Assembly (NCBI RefSeq): GCF_011355085.1 | Contig: NZ_VXCP01000010.1 | Location: 1-48,974 of the forward strand | From: Pseudomonas akapageensis | GTDB lineage: Bacteria > Pseudomonadota > Gammaproteobacteria > Pseudomonadales > Pseudomonadaceae | Direction of reading: 5' to 3' | Length of the DNA: 48,974 nucleotides | Shown: piece after piece, positions 29,701-38,511 of the stretch | Position numbering within the stretch: position 1 is the stretch's first letter | Layout of the letters: every line of letters starts with the position of its first letter | The notes under the pieces: generated by a model | Database searches by the model: none | What the model was told of the DNA's origin: nothing | Seen by the model: the letters and a program-made list of their open reading frames with translations, nothing else | Made by a program: the position numbers and the translations under genes

Positions 29701-32030
29701 GCGATCGCTCCACAGGCGTGATCGTAGGGTGCGTACTGGATGCCGCCACCGCCCTGATCCCCCTCGGCCAGTTCATCGGTGCGAGCGCAAAAATCGCCAT
29801 TGTCGCCGGCGAGTTGACCATTAGATCGGCTTGCGAGGAAATGTCCGCGGCGCTGAGCGAGTTGGTCGTCGAACTTGCCCAGCAAAGCCCGCTGCTACTT
29901 TTCAGGGATTTGTCGCGAGCAGCGATCTGGTTGTCCACCAAGGCCTGGGAAGAACTTGCACAGTCCGCTACCTGGCTGAAAGCTCTTATCAAGAACAAGC
30001 CATTCCTGCATGTGACCGAAAGCGGTACCTACACTATGCCGCTTGAAGCGTTTCACGACTGGCAGGCAAGCAATCCTCTGGACGATCTGGTGACCGTAGA
30101 CAAGAGCGAAAATAGCCTGGTGCGCAACCTGGGCACCGAGAAAAACCCAGGCAACAGACTGCTCGACTCCTACAGCGATCGGCCCTATGGCCCGGCGCTT
30201 ACCGAGGCAGAGGCATCGCAAGGCGCATCACTGACAGCACTGCACGCGACACATTCGATCACCCCGCCAATCTATCCCGGGCGAGTGCTATACGAACTGT
30301 CCGAGGACGGTGTCATCAGCATCAAGGTTCCGGAAGAATGCGCAGTTCGAGTTCGATACAAAGGTCAGGGTCAGTATGATCTGAGCATCGACGATCATCT
30401 CTATCGCCTCGATACAACACGCAACGACAGCAGCCTGATCCGGTTGTCTGACTCGCGCATCAGCGAGTCTTCAACGCTTACGGAAGAGGACGTCATTTGC
30501 CGACGTACGCGCGATTTGATTGAAGATCTCGCTTGCGTCGCCTACACCAAATTGACGAGTGTCCCGATCGAACAATTACCCCCTGTCCCTGGGGAGCAAT
30601 TGACACTGGGCAAGGAAGTCAGCCTGGCCTTCGAAAGCCGAGAGTTCCACCTCGATCGACGAACGATTGCGGCAACCGGGCAAGCACCGGAACGCACACT
30701 CAATGTCCTGGTCCACGAAGGAAAATTCTGCAAATGGGATCATGAGGTGATCCCGGCCAAAGGGCGTCGGCCCGCAAAAACCTCATCACAAAGGAAAATA
30801 TTGGTACTGAGCCCGGAGGAACGCTCCTCGCTGGGATTGCCCTCTGAACCCGGCTACCTGCCGGAGATCACCGGGCGCATGTCGACTCAACGCAAGTTCG
30901 GCCTGACCAAGGACCTCAGTGGCAATGAGGCCAAGCGCATCAATCCCTTCGTACCGGTGGTAGAACTGGACCAGGTGACCGCCGAGATTGCCGACAAACG
31001 CATCTTGCGGGGAATCAGCCACAGCCTGAACGGTCAAAAAGTCGTCTACGTCGAAGCCGATACAGGGCAAATCTACAAGGCAATCCAGGGTCCGGACTTA
31101 TTGACGTTCAGCCGAGTCACCGATCGTTTGGAAATCAATGAGTACTTGCGGCTCTCTGAACAGTATCGCTTTGTCGCCGAGCGACCCTATAGCCTCAAGG
31201 ACAGGGAAAACATCGCAAAACTACTGTTTGACGTAGCTGTTCAAAAACAAAACCACGGTATCGAAGCCTGGTTGGCACAAGCACCTGCCAACAGGCAATA
31301 CGCCACCTATGTACAGTGGTGCATCGACAATAACGAGGAAAATCAACTGCTTCACTTTGCAGAAAATATTCTGTCTGGTGAAGACGCCCAGATGAATCTG
31401 GTAGAAGAAACCAGGAGCATCATTCCCGACTGGGAAAAACTGGCCGAGCGATCAGGCGCTAATCAACTCCATACTGCCGGCATCTTGAACAACCTCCTGC
31501 CAGCACAAGGTAAAGAGGCGTTGTGGACCCCACTGAAGCTCTCCCAGGCGGATACCACCGAGCTGATTGGCAAACAACTGGCCGGGGGCAATCTGGCCTA
31601 CGCCTCGATCCGTACAAAAGCGGGTGAGCGCTATGTCTATTACGCACTATCGGGGGGTAAACAGACCAAGGGCATACGCCTCAAACCTTATGTACAAGGA
31701 CTCAACAGCCGTACGATGGGTGGTGTGACCTATGTAGATGCTGGCGCTCTCATGAAAAATCGCTCACCGGATCCGGATTTCACCAGCCTCCCGGTTGTCC
31801 GCCACGCCGACAAGCTGACCGTCAGTACGTTCGACCGTTACCTCGATTCGGAGCGCCTGATCGCCACCGTCGTCAAGGAGAACTTCCATGGTCAGGAGCT
31901 TGAACACATCAAGATTTTCACTCGATGGGATACCTGTCGATCCTGTGGTGGCGTCGTACTGCCACAACTGAAACTCGCATTTCCCGACACCGACTTCTCA
32001 GTGACCTATCTGCAAGAGTACGTTGTCTAG
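26748..32030 (+). CDS. Giant toxin-like protein with C-terminal nucleic-acid deaminase domain
   Basis: A 1760-aa protein. The ATG at 26748 has AAGGAG ten bases before it; a TTG at 26715 would place the start ahead of that site. There is no signal peptide and no RHS, PAAR or haemagglutinin repeat. Residues 1-750 are mostly helical and unrecognised. About 780-860 (SLVKFAEEEGYQGLFIRC, then YYFEIVPSAGAARKCRQ) resembles the middle of large secreted toxins of pseudomonads. About 985-1025 is the only strongly hydrophobic stretch (TGVIVGCVLDAATALIPL and following), fit for membrane insertion. The last 70 residues carry DSE (1700-1702) and FTRWDTCRSCGGVV with C1730 and C1733, the D/H-x-E plus C-x2-C zinc pattern of bacterial toxin deaminases. 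Target (DNA, RNA or nucleotide) is unknown. The leader is AT-rich and no immunity gene adjoins. Confidence 0.72.
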   Translation: MDISTPVTATERLSQLDDTTFLLNITIALSVDDDIANELDSPSTELTRLEPDISPDVPLAGYPYFQATRLTLRYLLGNDTDFPGNLDSPSPKLLLLYDSASTHALVASVLNVAQSAVEPGLVHAFFARMAWIDESSVTTPLAKAQLEHLLYRISPLSNEARLLGAGDFSELGQLLSSVPEDLRMWMLQFKHGLRWKPASEWLTHCPVETLQQGLVRHEKTQQQSALTILATVIERLLPTAGQFQDEPLATSLTMRLASPLTQQLIEATVQAIYPAPAIADSLRLEWGSTLDNSVRRQFFQKLALHALNSNDEPWVRLALDNARSAPGMQAFSFATLLAQKHPTLSTECCLRLGSLWLPEPVEQASAELEPLSNAQVLSPELPAFTDWCPVSSIDDLFKRVGMELLCEFKDGKHHLRLPAWETWQAMMQSSNFATLFQPLLRKLGWYGARPGEAASPRATQALGARAITEHFLGPWDQSAQSIERSFRDNWVTEFSHAQLRQELTRAIAERNPNISPASLSMLEYLLLREIAPELLVADVPDWLYYGRSLQSVALIQGARLLEAISPGAACRAGSDQVVMLARDLSTSEDATVQRLWSQTLVLPALRYAMAHGAIDALAENDIQNATHQQIEAALSFLKAEQQSLAQAAVGLNGKTPDRKTLAEKQLRLAGVDSYYWDKGIGGHETWAYLESCGLEKASSYAWNHTLASPGAANDVGAPNERPIIMSLLQLVMMGQINRAGETTVPQLYDDAFTTFCDSWQSTHAKLIKRLFKELPASYRTQLHASTCEVSLVKFAEEEGYQGLFIRCQSGDHQSDFDQHQATNEYYFEIVPSAGAARKCRQGFEYVFIPTSGFHGNLADLYANQIEKQVREQQGRIKPLLPFDSDAYLKGTPSRSSQDLHTPLKGELVPAAESVYGADSSEDAFLQSLAEAAAKHLYATPLAKLKIEHTHTTTWEEVIAQDKKIVDCVARLVLPFYGCIKDLADSDRSTGVIVGCVLDAATALIPLGQFIGASAKIAIVAGELTIRSACEEMSAALSELVVELAQQSPLLLFRDLSRAAIWLSTKAWEELAQSATWLKALIKNKPFLHVTESGTYTMPLEAFHDWQASNPLDDLVTVDKSENSLVRNLGTEKNPGNRLLDSYSDRPYGPALTEAEASQGASLTALHATHSITPPIYPGRVLYELSEDGVISIKVPEECAVRVRYKGQGQYDLSIDDHLYRLDTTRNDSSLIRLSDSRISESSTLTEEDVICRRTRDLIEDLACVAYTKLTSVPIEQLPPVPGEQLTLGKEVSLAFESREFHLDRRTIAATGQAPERTLNVLVHEGKFCKWDHEVIPAKGRRPAKTSSQRKILVLSPEERSSLGLPSEPGYLPEITGRMSTQRKFGLTKDLSGNEAKRINPFVPVVELDQVTAEIADKRILRGISHSLNGQKVVYVEADTGQIYKAIQGPDLLTFSRVTDRLEINEYLRLSEQYRFVAERPYSLKDRENIAKLLFDVAVQKQNHGIEAWLAQAPANRQYATYVQWCIDNNEENQLLHFAENILSGEDAQMNLVEETRSIIPDWEKLAERSGANQLHTAGILNNLLPAQGKEALWTPLKLSQADTTELIGKQLAGGNLAYASIRTKAGERYVYYALSGGKQTKGIRLKPYVQGLNSRTMGGVTYVDAGALMKNRSPDPDFTSLPVVRHADKLTVSTFDRYLDSERLIATVVKENFHGQELEHIKIFTRWDTCRSCGGVVLPQLKLAFPDTDFSVTYLQEYVV

Positions 32031-32055
32031 CCCCCTGCCTGTTCAACGACGCTGG

Positions 32056-33612
32056 TCAATCAGACTTGCCCACCTCGTAGGTACGCAGCTTATTGGCGAT
32101 AGTGGTGTGCGATACACCCAATCGCTTGCCCAACGCACGACTGCTCGGATACTCAGCGAGCAGTCGCTCCAATACCGCCTTTTCAAAGCGCCCGACAATC
32201 TGCTCCAGACTCCCCTCCAGGGAAAACTCGCCCAACGGCTGCCGGGCGTTGTAATCGGGCAGGCGAATATGCTCGACCTTGACCACCCCGCCTTCGCACA
32301 GGGAAACCGCCTGGAACAGCACGTTCTCCAACTGCCGCACGTTGCCCGGCCAATGGTAATGGCTGAGCCGATCCATGACGGCAGGTGCCAGCCTGGGCAA
32401 CGGGCAACCGATCTGCCGGCTGGCCTGATCGAGAAAATGCTCGACCAGCGGCGTCAGGCCGTCGAGGCACTCACGCAGCGGCGGAATATGCAGGGACAGG
32501 ACGTTGAGCCGGTGATACAGATCCTGACGGAATTCGCCACGGGCACAGAGCTCGGACAGGTCGACCTGGGTGGCACAGATCACCCGCACATCCAGATAGA
32601 CTTCCTCGTCGCTACCGACTCGACGGAAACAACCATCCTGCAGAAAACGCAGCAGCTTGACCTGTAGGCGCGGGCTCATCTCACCCACGCCATCGAGAAA
32701 CAGGGTGCCGCCCGCGGTCAGTTCCAACAACCCCAATTTGCCCTCGGCCCGGGCGCCTTCAAAAGCACCGGGACCGTAGCCGAACAATTCGGTTTCGGCC
32801 ATGGATTCGGGCAGCCCGGCACAGTTGAGCGCCATCAGGGGCGCCTGCCCACGCGGGCTGGCCAGATGGCAGGCACGCGCGAGCAATTCCTTGCCGGTCC
32901 CGGTTTCGCCCTCGATCAATAGCGGCGCGTCCAGCGGTGCCATGCGTCGCGCTTCACGGACCACCGCAGCCATGACCTTCGAGCTCTGGAAGATACTGTC
33001 GAAACCACGCAACTCCTGCTTGCGCACATGGTAGATACGCTCACCGATACGGTCGGCCCGGTGCAGGGTCAGCACCGCCCCGGCCAGCGCTTCGCTGTCA
33101 TCGTGCTCTGACTGCAGAGGGGCGATGTCGGCCAGAAACACATCGCCCTTGACCTTGACCCGCAAGCCATTGATCCGCGACTTGCTGGCCCGCACCAGCT
33201 CCGGCAGGTCGAAGTCTTCGGCGTAACGCGACAGCGGGATGCCCGGCACTTCATCCACGCGCACCCCGAGCAACTGCGCCGCCGCGCGGTTGGCCGCGAC
33301 GATCGAGCCGCCCATATCGATCGACAGCACCGGAAACTCCAATGCCCCGAGCAGAGCGTTGAGCTCCATATGCCGCCGCTCGCTGGGCATCAGCCCAACC
33401 CGTTTGACACCGAATACTCCGGCAATGGCCTCGAACTTCGGCCGCAGCGCCTGGAACTGCAGGTTGATTAGATTCGGGCAATGCAGGTAGATCGCATTGC
33501 CGTGCTCGCCACCCACTTCGCCACGGGCGACGTTGATGCCGTACTCCACCAGCAGATTGAGAATGTCGCGAAGGATGCCGATGCGGTTCTGGCAATGGAC
33601 TTTGATACGCAT
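32056..33612 (-). CDS. phhR: Aromatic amino acid regulator PhhR (TyrR family)
   Basis: PhhR activates phenylalanine hydroxylation and aromatic catabolism in response to phenylalanine or tyrosine. The 518-aa protein has an N-terminal ACT domain (MRIKVHCQNRIGILRDIL), a PAS domain (about 80-140, LSIDMGGSIVAANRAAAQLLG), an AAA+ domain with GETGTGKE and GTLFLDGVGEM, and a C-terminal helix-turn-helix (RALGKRLGVSHTTIANKLR). The GAFTGA loop that contacts sigma-54 is replaced by GPGAFEGA, as in TyrR proteins working with sigma-70. The ATG at 33612 is the family start. It diverges from phhA and converges on the toxin gene, 25 bases away. Confidence 0.95.
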   Translation of the reverse strand: MRIKVHCQNRIGILRDILNLLVEYGINVARGEVGGEHGNAIYLHCPNLINLQFQALRPKFEAIAGVFGVKRVGLMPSERRHMELNALLGALEFPVLSIDMGGSIVAANRAAAQLLGVRVDEVPGIPLSRYAEDFDLPELVRASKSRINGLRVKVKGDVFLADIAPLQSEHDDSEALAGAVLTLHRADRIGERIYHVRKQELRGFDSIFQSSKVMAAVVREARRMAPLDAPLLIEGETGTGKELLARACHLASPRGQAPLMALNCAGLPESMAETELFGYGPGAFEGARAEGKLGLLELTAGGTLFLDGVGEMSPRLQVKLLRFLQDGCFRRVGSDEEVYLDVRVICATQVDLSELCARGEFRQDLYHRLNVLSLHIPPLRECLDGLTPLVEHFLDQASRQIGCPLPRLAPAVMDRLSHYHWPGNVRQLENVLFQAVSLCEGGVVKVEHIRLPDYNARQPLGEFSLEGSLEQIVGRFEKAVLERLLAEYPSSRALGKRLGVSHTTIANKLRTYEVGKSD

Positions 33613-33761
33613 GGAAGGGCCCAGAATGAGTGATGGCGGGCTGAAGAGCACTCCGAGAGGCGTTTTTTTACCGAAGAGCGCCGATATTTGGAAAGAATAT
33701 GTGACAGCTGTAGGACCTTTCAACAGCGCCGACGGCAGTATTTTCGGGTTTTCGGGAAAAT

Positions 33762-33779
33762 CGTAAAGTTTTCGTTACG
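33762..33779 (+). promoter_or_regulatory. Candidate PhhR (TYR-type) box before phhA
   Basis: CGTAAA-GTTTTC-GTTACG matches TGTAAA-N6-TTTACA at nine of twelve positions and sits within the palindrome TCGTAA-N8-TTACGA. It lies 118 bases before phhA in the phhR-phhA divergent region, where PhhR is known to act. Confidence 0.5.
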
Positions 33780-33866
33780 AAAATGCGACAACCAGACGCT
33801 TCGACGGGCCTGGAGACGGGTGAAACTCATCGCGTCCTGGGTTATCACTAAGTCAACGCAGTACAG

Positions 33867-33874
33867 AACAATAA
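33867..33874 (+). promoter_or_regulatory. Candidate Hfq/Crc site in the phhA leader
   Basis: AACAATAA matches AANAANAA and lies 22 bases before the ATG, next to the ribosome site (CAGGAG). Confidence 0.4.
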
Positions 33875-33896
33875 AGGCCTTGAGCAGGAGTGCAGT

Positions 33897-34682
33897 ATGA
33901 AGCAGACGAAGTACGTGGCTCGCGAACCTGATGCCCATGGATTCATCGAGTATCCGCCGCAAGAGCACGCCGTCTGGAACACCCTGATCACCCGTCAGTT
34001 GAAGGTGATCGAAGGTCGTGCATGCCAGGAATATCTGGATGGCATCGAACAGCTCGGCCTGCCCCACGACCGCATCCCGCAACTGGGCGAGATCAACAAG
34101 GTGCTGAGCGCGACCACCGGCTGGCAGGTGGCACGAGTACCGGCACTGATTCCCTTCCAGACCTTTTTCGAATTGCTGGCGAACAAGCAGTTCCCCGTGG
34201 CGACCTTCATTCGCACCGAAGAAGAGCTCGATTACCTGCAAGAGCCGGACATCTTCCACGAGATCTTCGGCCACTGCCCGCTGCTGACCAACCCGTGGTT
34301 CGCCGAATTCACCCACACTTACGGCAAGCTCGGCCTCAAGGCCACCAAGGAACAGCGCGTCTACCTGGCCCGCCTGTACTGGATGACCATCGAGTTCGGC
34401 CTGGTCGAGACACCTCAGGGCCGACGCATCTACGGCGGCGGCATCCTCTCCTCGCCCAAGGAAACCGTCTACAGTCTATCGGGTGCACCGGAACACCAGG
34501 CCTTCGACCCGCTTGAATGCATGCGTACCCCGTATCGCATCGACATCCTGCAACCGCTGTATTTCGTGCTGCCGGATCTGAAGCGGTTGTTCGACCTGGC
34601 GCATGAGGACATCATGGGCATGGTTGAACACGCCATGCAGCTGGGTCTGCACACCCCTAAATTTCCGCCGAAAGCCGCCTGA
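33897..34682 (+). CDS. phhA: Phenylalanine 4-monooxygenase PhhA
   Basis: PhhA hydroxylates phenylalanine to tyrosine with O2 and a tetrahydropterin, using non-haem iron. The 261-aa bacterial catalytic-domain-only form has the iron ligands H121 and H126 in FHEIFGHC and E166 in YWMTIEFG, and the pterin-binding FQTFFELLANKQFP region. CAGGAG lies before the ATG. First gene of phhABC, 58 bases before phhB. Confidence 0.97.
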   Translation: MKQTKYVAREPDAHGFIEYPPQEHAVWNTLITRQLKVIEGRACQEYLDGIEQLGLPHDRIPQLGEINKVLSATTGWQVARVPALIPFQTFFELLANKQFPVATFIRTEEELDYLQEPDIFHEIFGHCPLLTNPWFAEFTHTYGKLGLKATKEQRVYLARLYWMTIEFGLVETPQGRRIYGGGILSSPKETVYSLSGAPEHQAFDPLECMRTPYRIDILQPLYFVLPDLKRLFDLAHEDIMGMVEHAMQLGLHTPKFPPKAA

Positions 34683-34740
34683 GCGCGCATAGGCAAAGTC
34701 ATAAAAGCCACATCATAAAAACAGTTTTCAGGAAGCCACC

Positions 34741-35097
34741 ATGAACGCCTTGAACCAAGCCCATTGCGAAGCCTGCCGCGCCGACGCTCCCCAGGTCAGC
34801 GACGAAGAACTGCCGGTACTGATCAAGCAGATCCCGGACTGGAACATCGAAGTACGCGATGGCGTGATGCAACTGGAAAAGATCTTCCTGTTCAAGAACT
34901 TCAAACATGCCCTGGCCTTTACCAATGCCGTCGGCGAAATCTCCGAAGCCGAAGGCCATCACCCTGGCCTGCTGACCGAATGGGGCAAAGTCACCGTCAC
35001 CTGGTGGAGCCACTCGATCAAGGGCCTGCACCGCAATGACTTCATCATGGCGGCACGTACCGATGAAGTCGCCAAAGGCGCCGAGGGCCGCAAATAA
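34741..35097 (+). CDS. phhB: Pterin-4a-carbinolamine dehydratase PhhB
   Basis: PhhB dehydrates the pterin carbinolamine made by PhhA and so recycles the cofactor. The 118-aa protein shows the family motif [23 protein letters not shown] with active-site histidines, preceded by [19 protein letters not shown]. Its stop TAA overlaps the ATG of phhC by one base. Confidence 0.96.
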   Translation: MNALNQAHCEACRADAPQVSDEELPVLIKQIPDWNIEVRDGVMQLEKIFLFKNFKHALAFTNAVGEISEAEGHHPGLLTEWGKVTVTWWSHSIKGLHRNDFIMAARTDEVAKGAEGRK

Positions 35098-36293
35098 TGC
35101 ACTTCGGCCCGATCGAACGGATACCTGGCGATCCGATCCTGGGCCTGATCGAGGCCTACGCCAAGGATACGAACCCGAACAAATTCGACCTGGGCGTAGG
35201 CGTCTTCAAGGACGCCATGGGCCTGACGCCCGTACTCGCGGCGGTCAAGCAGGCCGAACAACGCCTGCTCGACCGGCAAACCAGCAAGACCTATATCGGC
35301 GGTCATGGCGACAGTGCCTTTGGCCAACTGCTCTGCGAACTGGTGCTGGGCCGTGAGTCGAAGCTGTTGCGCGAACTGCGTGTTGGTGCGACCCAAGCCC
35401 CCGGGGGCACGGGAGCGCTGCGCCTGAGTGCGGACTTCATCAAGCAGTGCCTGCCCGGGCGCGGCATCTGGTTGAGCGATCCGACCTGGCCTATCCACGA
35501 GTCGATCTTCGCTGCGGCGGGCCTCAAGGTCGCGCACTACCCTTACGTCGGTCAGGACAATCGCCTGAATGTCCCGGCAATGCTCGCCGCGCTGGAAACC
35601 GTGCCCAAGGGCGACATCGTGCTGCTGCACGCCTGCTGCCATAACCCGACCGGTTTCGATCTGTCCCATGCGGACTGGAAACAGGTACTGGACGTGGTTC
35701 GCCGGCGTGAACTGCTGCCACTGATCGACTTCGCCTACCAGGGCTTCGGCGACGGCCTGGAACAGGACGCCTGGGCGGTACGCCTGTTTGCCGAGGCACT
35801 GCCCGAATTGCTGATCACCAGCTCCTGCTCGAAGAATTTCGGTCTGTACCGCGAGCGTACCGGGGCACTGCTGGTGTGTGCAGGCGATGCGCAGAAATTG
35901 CTGGATGTGCGCAGCCAATTGGCCTTCACCGCCCGCAACCTGTGGTCGTCGCCGCCCGATCACGGTGCCGCTGTAGTCGCGGAGATTCTGGGCAACCCGG
36001 AGCTCAAAAGCCTGTGGATCGATGAAGTCGAAGGCATGCGCGTGCGTATCGCCCAATTGCGCGCTGGGTTGCTGGAGGCGCTGGAGCCTTACGGCCTGGC
36101 GGAGCATTTCGCCCATATCGGTGTGCAGCGCGGGATGTTTTCCTATACCGGGCTGACCCCCGCGCAGGTGCAGCAATTGCGTGACAAGCACAGCGTGTAC
36201 ATGGTCAGTTCAGGCCGCGCCAACGTCGCAGGGATTGATGCTTCGCGGCTGGATGCGTTGGCAAAGGCGATTTCCGAGGTGTGTACGGCGTGA
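35097..36293 (+). CDS. phhC: Aromatic amino acid aminotransferase PhhC
   Basis: PhhC transaminates tyrosine to 4-hydroxyphenylpyruvate, the entry to the homogentisate route. The 398-aa class I PLP enzyme starts [17 protein letters not shown] and has the TYIGGHGD segment, HACCHNPTGFDLS, DFAYQGFGDG, and the Schiff-base lysine in ITSSCSKNFGLYRERTG. Translation is coupled to phhB by the one-base overlap. A REP pair follows directly after the stop. Confidence 0.95.
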   Translation: MHFGPIERIPGDPILGLIEAYAKDTNPNKFDLGVGVFKDAMGLTPVLAAVKQAEQRLLDRQTSKTYIGGHGDSAFGQLLCELVLGRESKLLRELRVGATQAPGGTGALRLSADFIKQCLPGRGIWLSDPTWPIHESIFAAAGLKVAHYPYVGQDNRLNVPAMLAALETVPKGDIVLLHACCHNPTGFDLSHADWKQVLDVVRRRELLPLIDFAYQGFGDGLEQDAWAVRLFAEALPELLITSSCSKNFGLYRERTGALLVCAGDAQKLLDVRSQLAFTARNLWSSPPDHGAAVVAEILGNPELKSLWIDEVEGMRVRIAQLRAGLLEALEPYGLAEHFAHIGVQRGMFSYTGLTPAQVQQLRDKHSVYMVSSGRANVAGIDASRLDALAKAISEVCTA

Positions 36294-36297
36294 AATC

Positions 36298-36391
36298 GAT
36301 CGCTGGCAAGCCAGCTCCCACAGGGTTCAGTGTTGATCAAAAAAATTGAAAACATGATGAGATCAACTGTGGGAGCGGGCTTGCCCGCGAT
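36298..36391. repeat. REP doublet (REPIN) after phhC
   Basis: Two inverted REP sequences, ATCGCTGGCAAGCCAGCTCCCACAG at the left and CTGTGGGAGCGGGCTTGCCCGCGAT at the right, flank a short AT-rich spacer. This is the widespread REP class of fluorescent pseudomonads. The left copy differs in the hairpin head (CTGGC/GCCAG instead of CGGGC/GCCCG), with compensating changes that keep it paired. Confidence 0.9.
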
Positions 36392-36515
36392 AAGTCCCGA
36401 AAAGACAACACAAAATCCCCTACCAGTCGGCAGTTAAAATCTCCCCGCCATGAAAACTGCTGTACCCTGCCAGTGCTTTTTTTCAATCAACCAGCACTTG
36501 CGAGGAGCGACGACG

Positions 36516-36656
36516 ATGCACGAAATCCCCAACCTCCCCTTCCCAAGCCTGCACGAACCCGAGCAGTCCCAGCCTTCCCAAACCGCCGGCAACGAGCCCG
36601 CATTCAAGGCTGAAACCGAAGCCGAAGAAACCCTGAACGCTGACAGCCAAGGCTGA
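36516..36656 (+). CDS. Hypothetical 46-aa acidic protein
   Basis: A short ORF with a GAGGAG ribosome site ten bases before the ATG. The protein is rich in Pro, Glu, Gln and Ala (MHEIPNLPFPSLHEPEQSQ; then AETEAEETLNADSQG), so probably disordered. No family recognised. The good ribosome site is the main evidence. The upstream gap 36392-36515 holds nothing else that I can identify. Confidence 0.45.
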   Translation: MHEIPNLPFPSLHEPEQSQPSQTAGNEPAFKAETEAEETLNADSQG

Positions 36657-36815
36657 CGAGCGCTCCCGACAGGCCGTGTGAAAGCCGTCGCTGCCCATGC
36701 CAGTGCGTTTTCACACAGCCCAAAAGCTTTTTTTCTCCCGCAAAATGTCCAATTTGGCCCCCTTCCGGCATATCATAGCCAGCTAAGCATTTCCCCCCTC
36801 CCTGCGAATCCTTCC

Positions 36816-38000
36816 ATGCCTGATACCCAGCGCCCCATGGCGGTCACGCTGCAAGTCGTGTCCATTGTCATGTTCACCTTCATCGGCTACCTGAATATCG
36901 GCATCCCGTTGGCGGTCCTGCCCGGCTATGTTCACAGCGACCTGGGCTTCGGTGCGGTGATCGCCGGCCTGGTCATCAGCGTGCAGTACCTGGCGACACT
37001 GCTCAGCCGCCCTTATGCCAGCCGCATCATCGACAATCAGGGCAGCAAACGCGCTGTGCTTTACGGGTTGACCGGCTGTGGCCTGAGTGGCGTGTTCATG
37101 TTGCTGTCCAGTTGGCTGCAAAGCACGCCAATGCTGAGCCTGATCAGTTTGCTGATCGGTCGCCTGGTGCTTGGCAGCGCCGAAAGCCTGGTGGGCTCGG
37201 CCTCGATCGGCTGGGGTATCGGCCGGGTCGGCGCGCAGAATACGGCCAAGGTGATTTCCTGGAATGGCATTGCCAGTTATGGCGCATTGGCCGTTGGCGC
37301 ACCGCTTGGCGTGGTACTGGTGCAACAGTTCGGCTTGTGGAGCATGGGCGTGAGCATCATATTGCTGGCTGTCATCGGCGTCGCCCTGGCCTGGCCGAAA
37401 CAGTCGGCTCCCATCGTGGCCGGCGAGCGCATGCCGTTCCTGCATGTGCTCGGTCGCGTGCTGCCCCATGGTTCGGGACTGGCCCTGGGCTCGATCGGCT
37501 TCGGCACCATCGCCACCTTCATCACCCTCTATTACGCCAGCCACGACTGGGACAACGCGGCGTTATGCCTGAGTCTGTTCGGTGGCTGCTTCATCGGCGC
37601 ACGCTTGCTGTTTGGCAACCTGATCAACCGCATCGGTGGATTCCGGGTAGCCATTGCCTGCCTGTCGGTGGAAACCCTTGGTTTATTGCTGCTGTGGCTT
37701 GCGCCCAGCATGGAGTTGGCCCTGGCGGGTGCGGCACTGAGCGGTTTCGGTTTTTCGCTGGTATTTCCGGCACTGGGCGTCGAGGCGGTCAATCTGGTGC
37801 CCGCTTCCAGTCGAGGCGCCGCAGTGGGTGCCTACTCGCTGTTCATCGACCTTTCGCTGGGGATCACCGGGCCGCTGGCGGGGGCCATTGCGGCGGGGTT
37901 CGGCTTCGGTTCGATCTTTTTGTTCGCCGCGATCGCCGCGCTTGGTGGCCTGGCCATCAGTCTCTATCTGTATCGCCAAGCGCGCCGTTCACGTCAATAG
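36816..38000 (+). CDS. MFS transporter (YfcJ/YhhS-like)
   Basis: A 394-aa major facilitator protein with twelve hydrophobic segments. Motif A-like loops are [18 protein letters not shown] after helix 2 and [16 protein letters not shown] in the second half. A chain starting [18 protein letters not shown] and the [19 protein letters not shown] segment recall the YfcJ/YhhS subgroup of uncharacterised exporters (arabinose-, drug- or glyphosate-type roles have been suggested for it). Substrate cannot be read from sequence. The ATG at 36816 gives the usual length; the frame extends 46 codons upstream without membrane pattern. Its last seven bases overlap the convergent arfB. Confidence 0.88.
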   Translation: MPDTQRPMAVTLQVVSIVMFTFIGYLNIGIPLAVLPGYVHSDLGFGAVIAGLVISVQYLATLLSRPYASRIIDNQGSKRAVLYGLTGCGLSGVFMLLSSWLQSTPMLSLISLLIGRLVLGSAESLVGSASIGWGIGRVGAQNTAKVISWNGIASYGALAVGAPLGVVLVQQFGLWSMGVSIILLAVIGVALAWPKQSAPIVAGERMPFLHVLGRVLPHGSGLALGSIGFGTIATFITLYYASHDWDNAALCLSLFGGCFIGARLLFGNLINRIGGFRVAIACLSVETLGLLLLWLAPSMELALAGAALSGFGFSLVFPALGVEAVNLVPASSRGAAVGAYSLFIDLSLGITGPLAGAIAAGFGFGSIFLFAAIAALGGLAISLYLYRQARRSRQ

Positions 38001-38407
38001 TCCACCTTGCCGCGCCCGGCCTTGATTGTGCCGCGCTTGCTCTTGGTCTCCAGCCTGCGGGTCTTGGAGCCCAGGGTCGGGCGGGTTGGCCGCCTGGCCT
38101 TCTCGACCTTGGTCGCGCCCACGATCAACTCGCGCAAGCGTTCCAGTGCATCAGCACGATTCTGTTCCTGGGTCCGGTATTGCTGGGCCTTGATGATGAT
38201 CACGCCTTCACTGGTGATGCGGCTGTCGCGCAGCGCCAGCAGTCTCTCCTTGTAGAAAGGTGGCAAGGACGACGCCTGGATATCGAAACGCAGGTGCACG
38301 GCACTGGAGACCTTGTTGACGTTCTGCCCCCCGGCGCCCTGGGCACGGATGGCGGTCAATTCGATCTCGGCATCGGGCAGATGCACAGCGTTGGAAATCA
38401 CCAGCAT
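37994..38407 (-). CDS. arfB: Alternative ribosome-rescue factor ArfB (YaeJ)
   Basis: ArfB hydrolyses peptidyl-tRNA on ribosomes stalled at an mRNA end. The 137-aa protein has the release-factor catalytic GGQ at 26-28 in [21 protein letters not shown] and the basic C-terminal tail ([20 protein letters not shown]) that enters the mRNA channel; both match the family, as does the length. The ATG at 38407 is the family start. It is a single gene, convergent with the MFS gene by a seven-base overlap. Confidence 0.95.
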   Translation of the reverse strand: MLVISNAVHLPDAEIELTAIRAQGAGGQNVNKVSSAVHLRFDIQASSLPPFYKERLLALRDSRITSEGVIIIKAQQYRTQEQNRADALERLRELIVGATKVEKARRPTRPTLGSKTRRLETKSKRGTIKAGRGKVDY

Positions 38408-38463
38408 GGGGCACACTTCGTCAAAGGCAGAATGGTCAGGATACGCGTTGCAACGCGCAAAAC

Positions 38464-38490
38464 AAAAAACCCGGCGCGCTGGCCGGGTTT
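38464..38490 (-). terminator. Rho-independent terminator downstream of aroP
   Basis: On the minus strand AAACCCGG-(8)-CCGGGTTT is followed by TTTG. It lies past the aroP stop and past the repeat at 38512-38616, and before arfB. Confidence 0.8.
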
Positions 38491-38511
38491 CGGGAGAAAG
38501 ACGCACAACTT

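Noticed and set aside
29800..29885. Antisense frame 28839-29885 inside the giant toxin gene
   Set aside because: No ribosome site or family pattern, and the sense gene has convincing domains.
33613..33761. Second PhhR box in the phhR-phhA gap
   Set aside because: Fragments such as TTTACC and TGTGACAGCTGTA do not reach half of the consensus with correct spacing.
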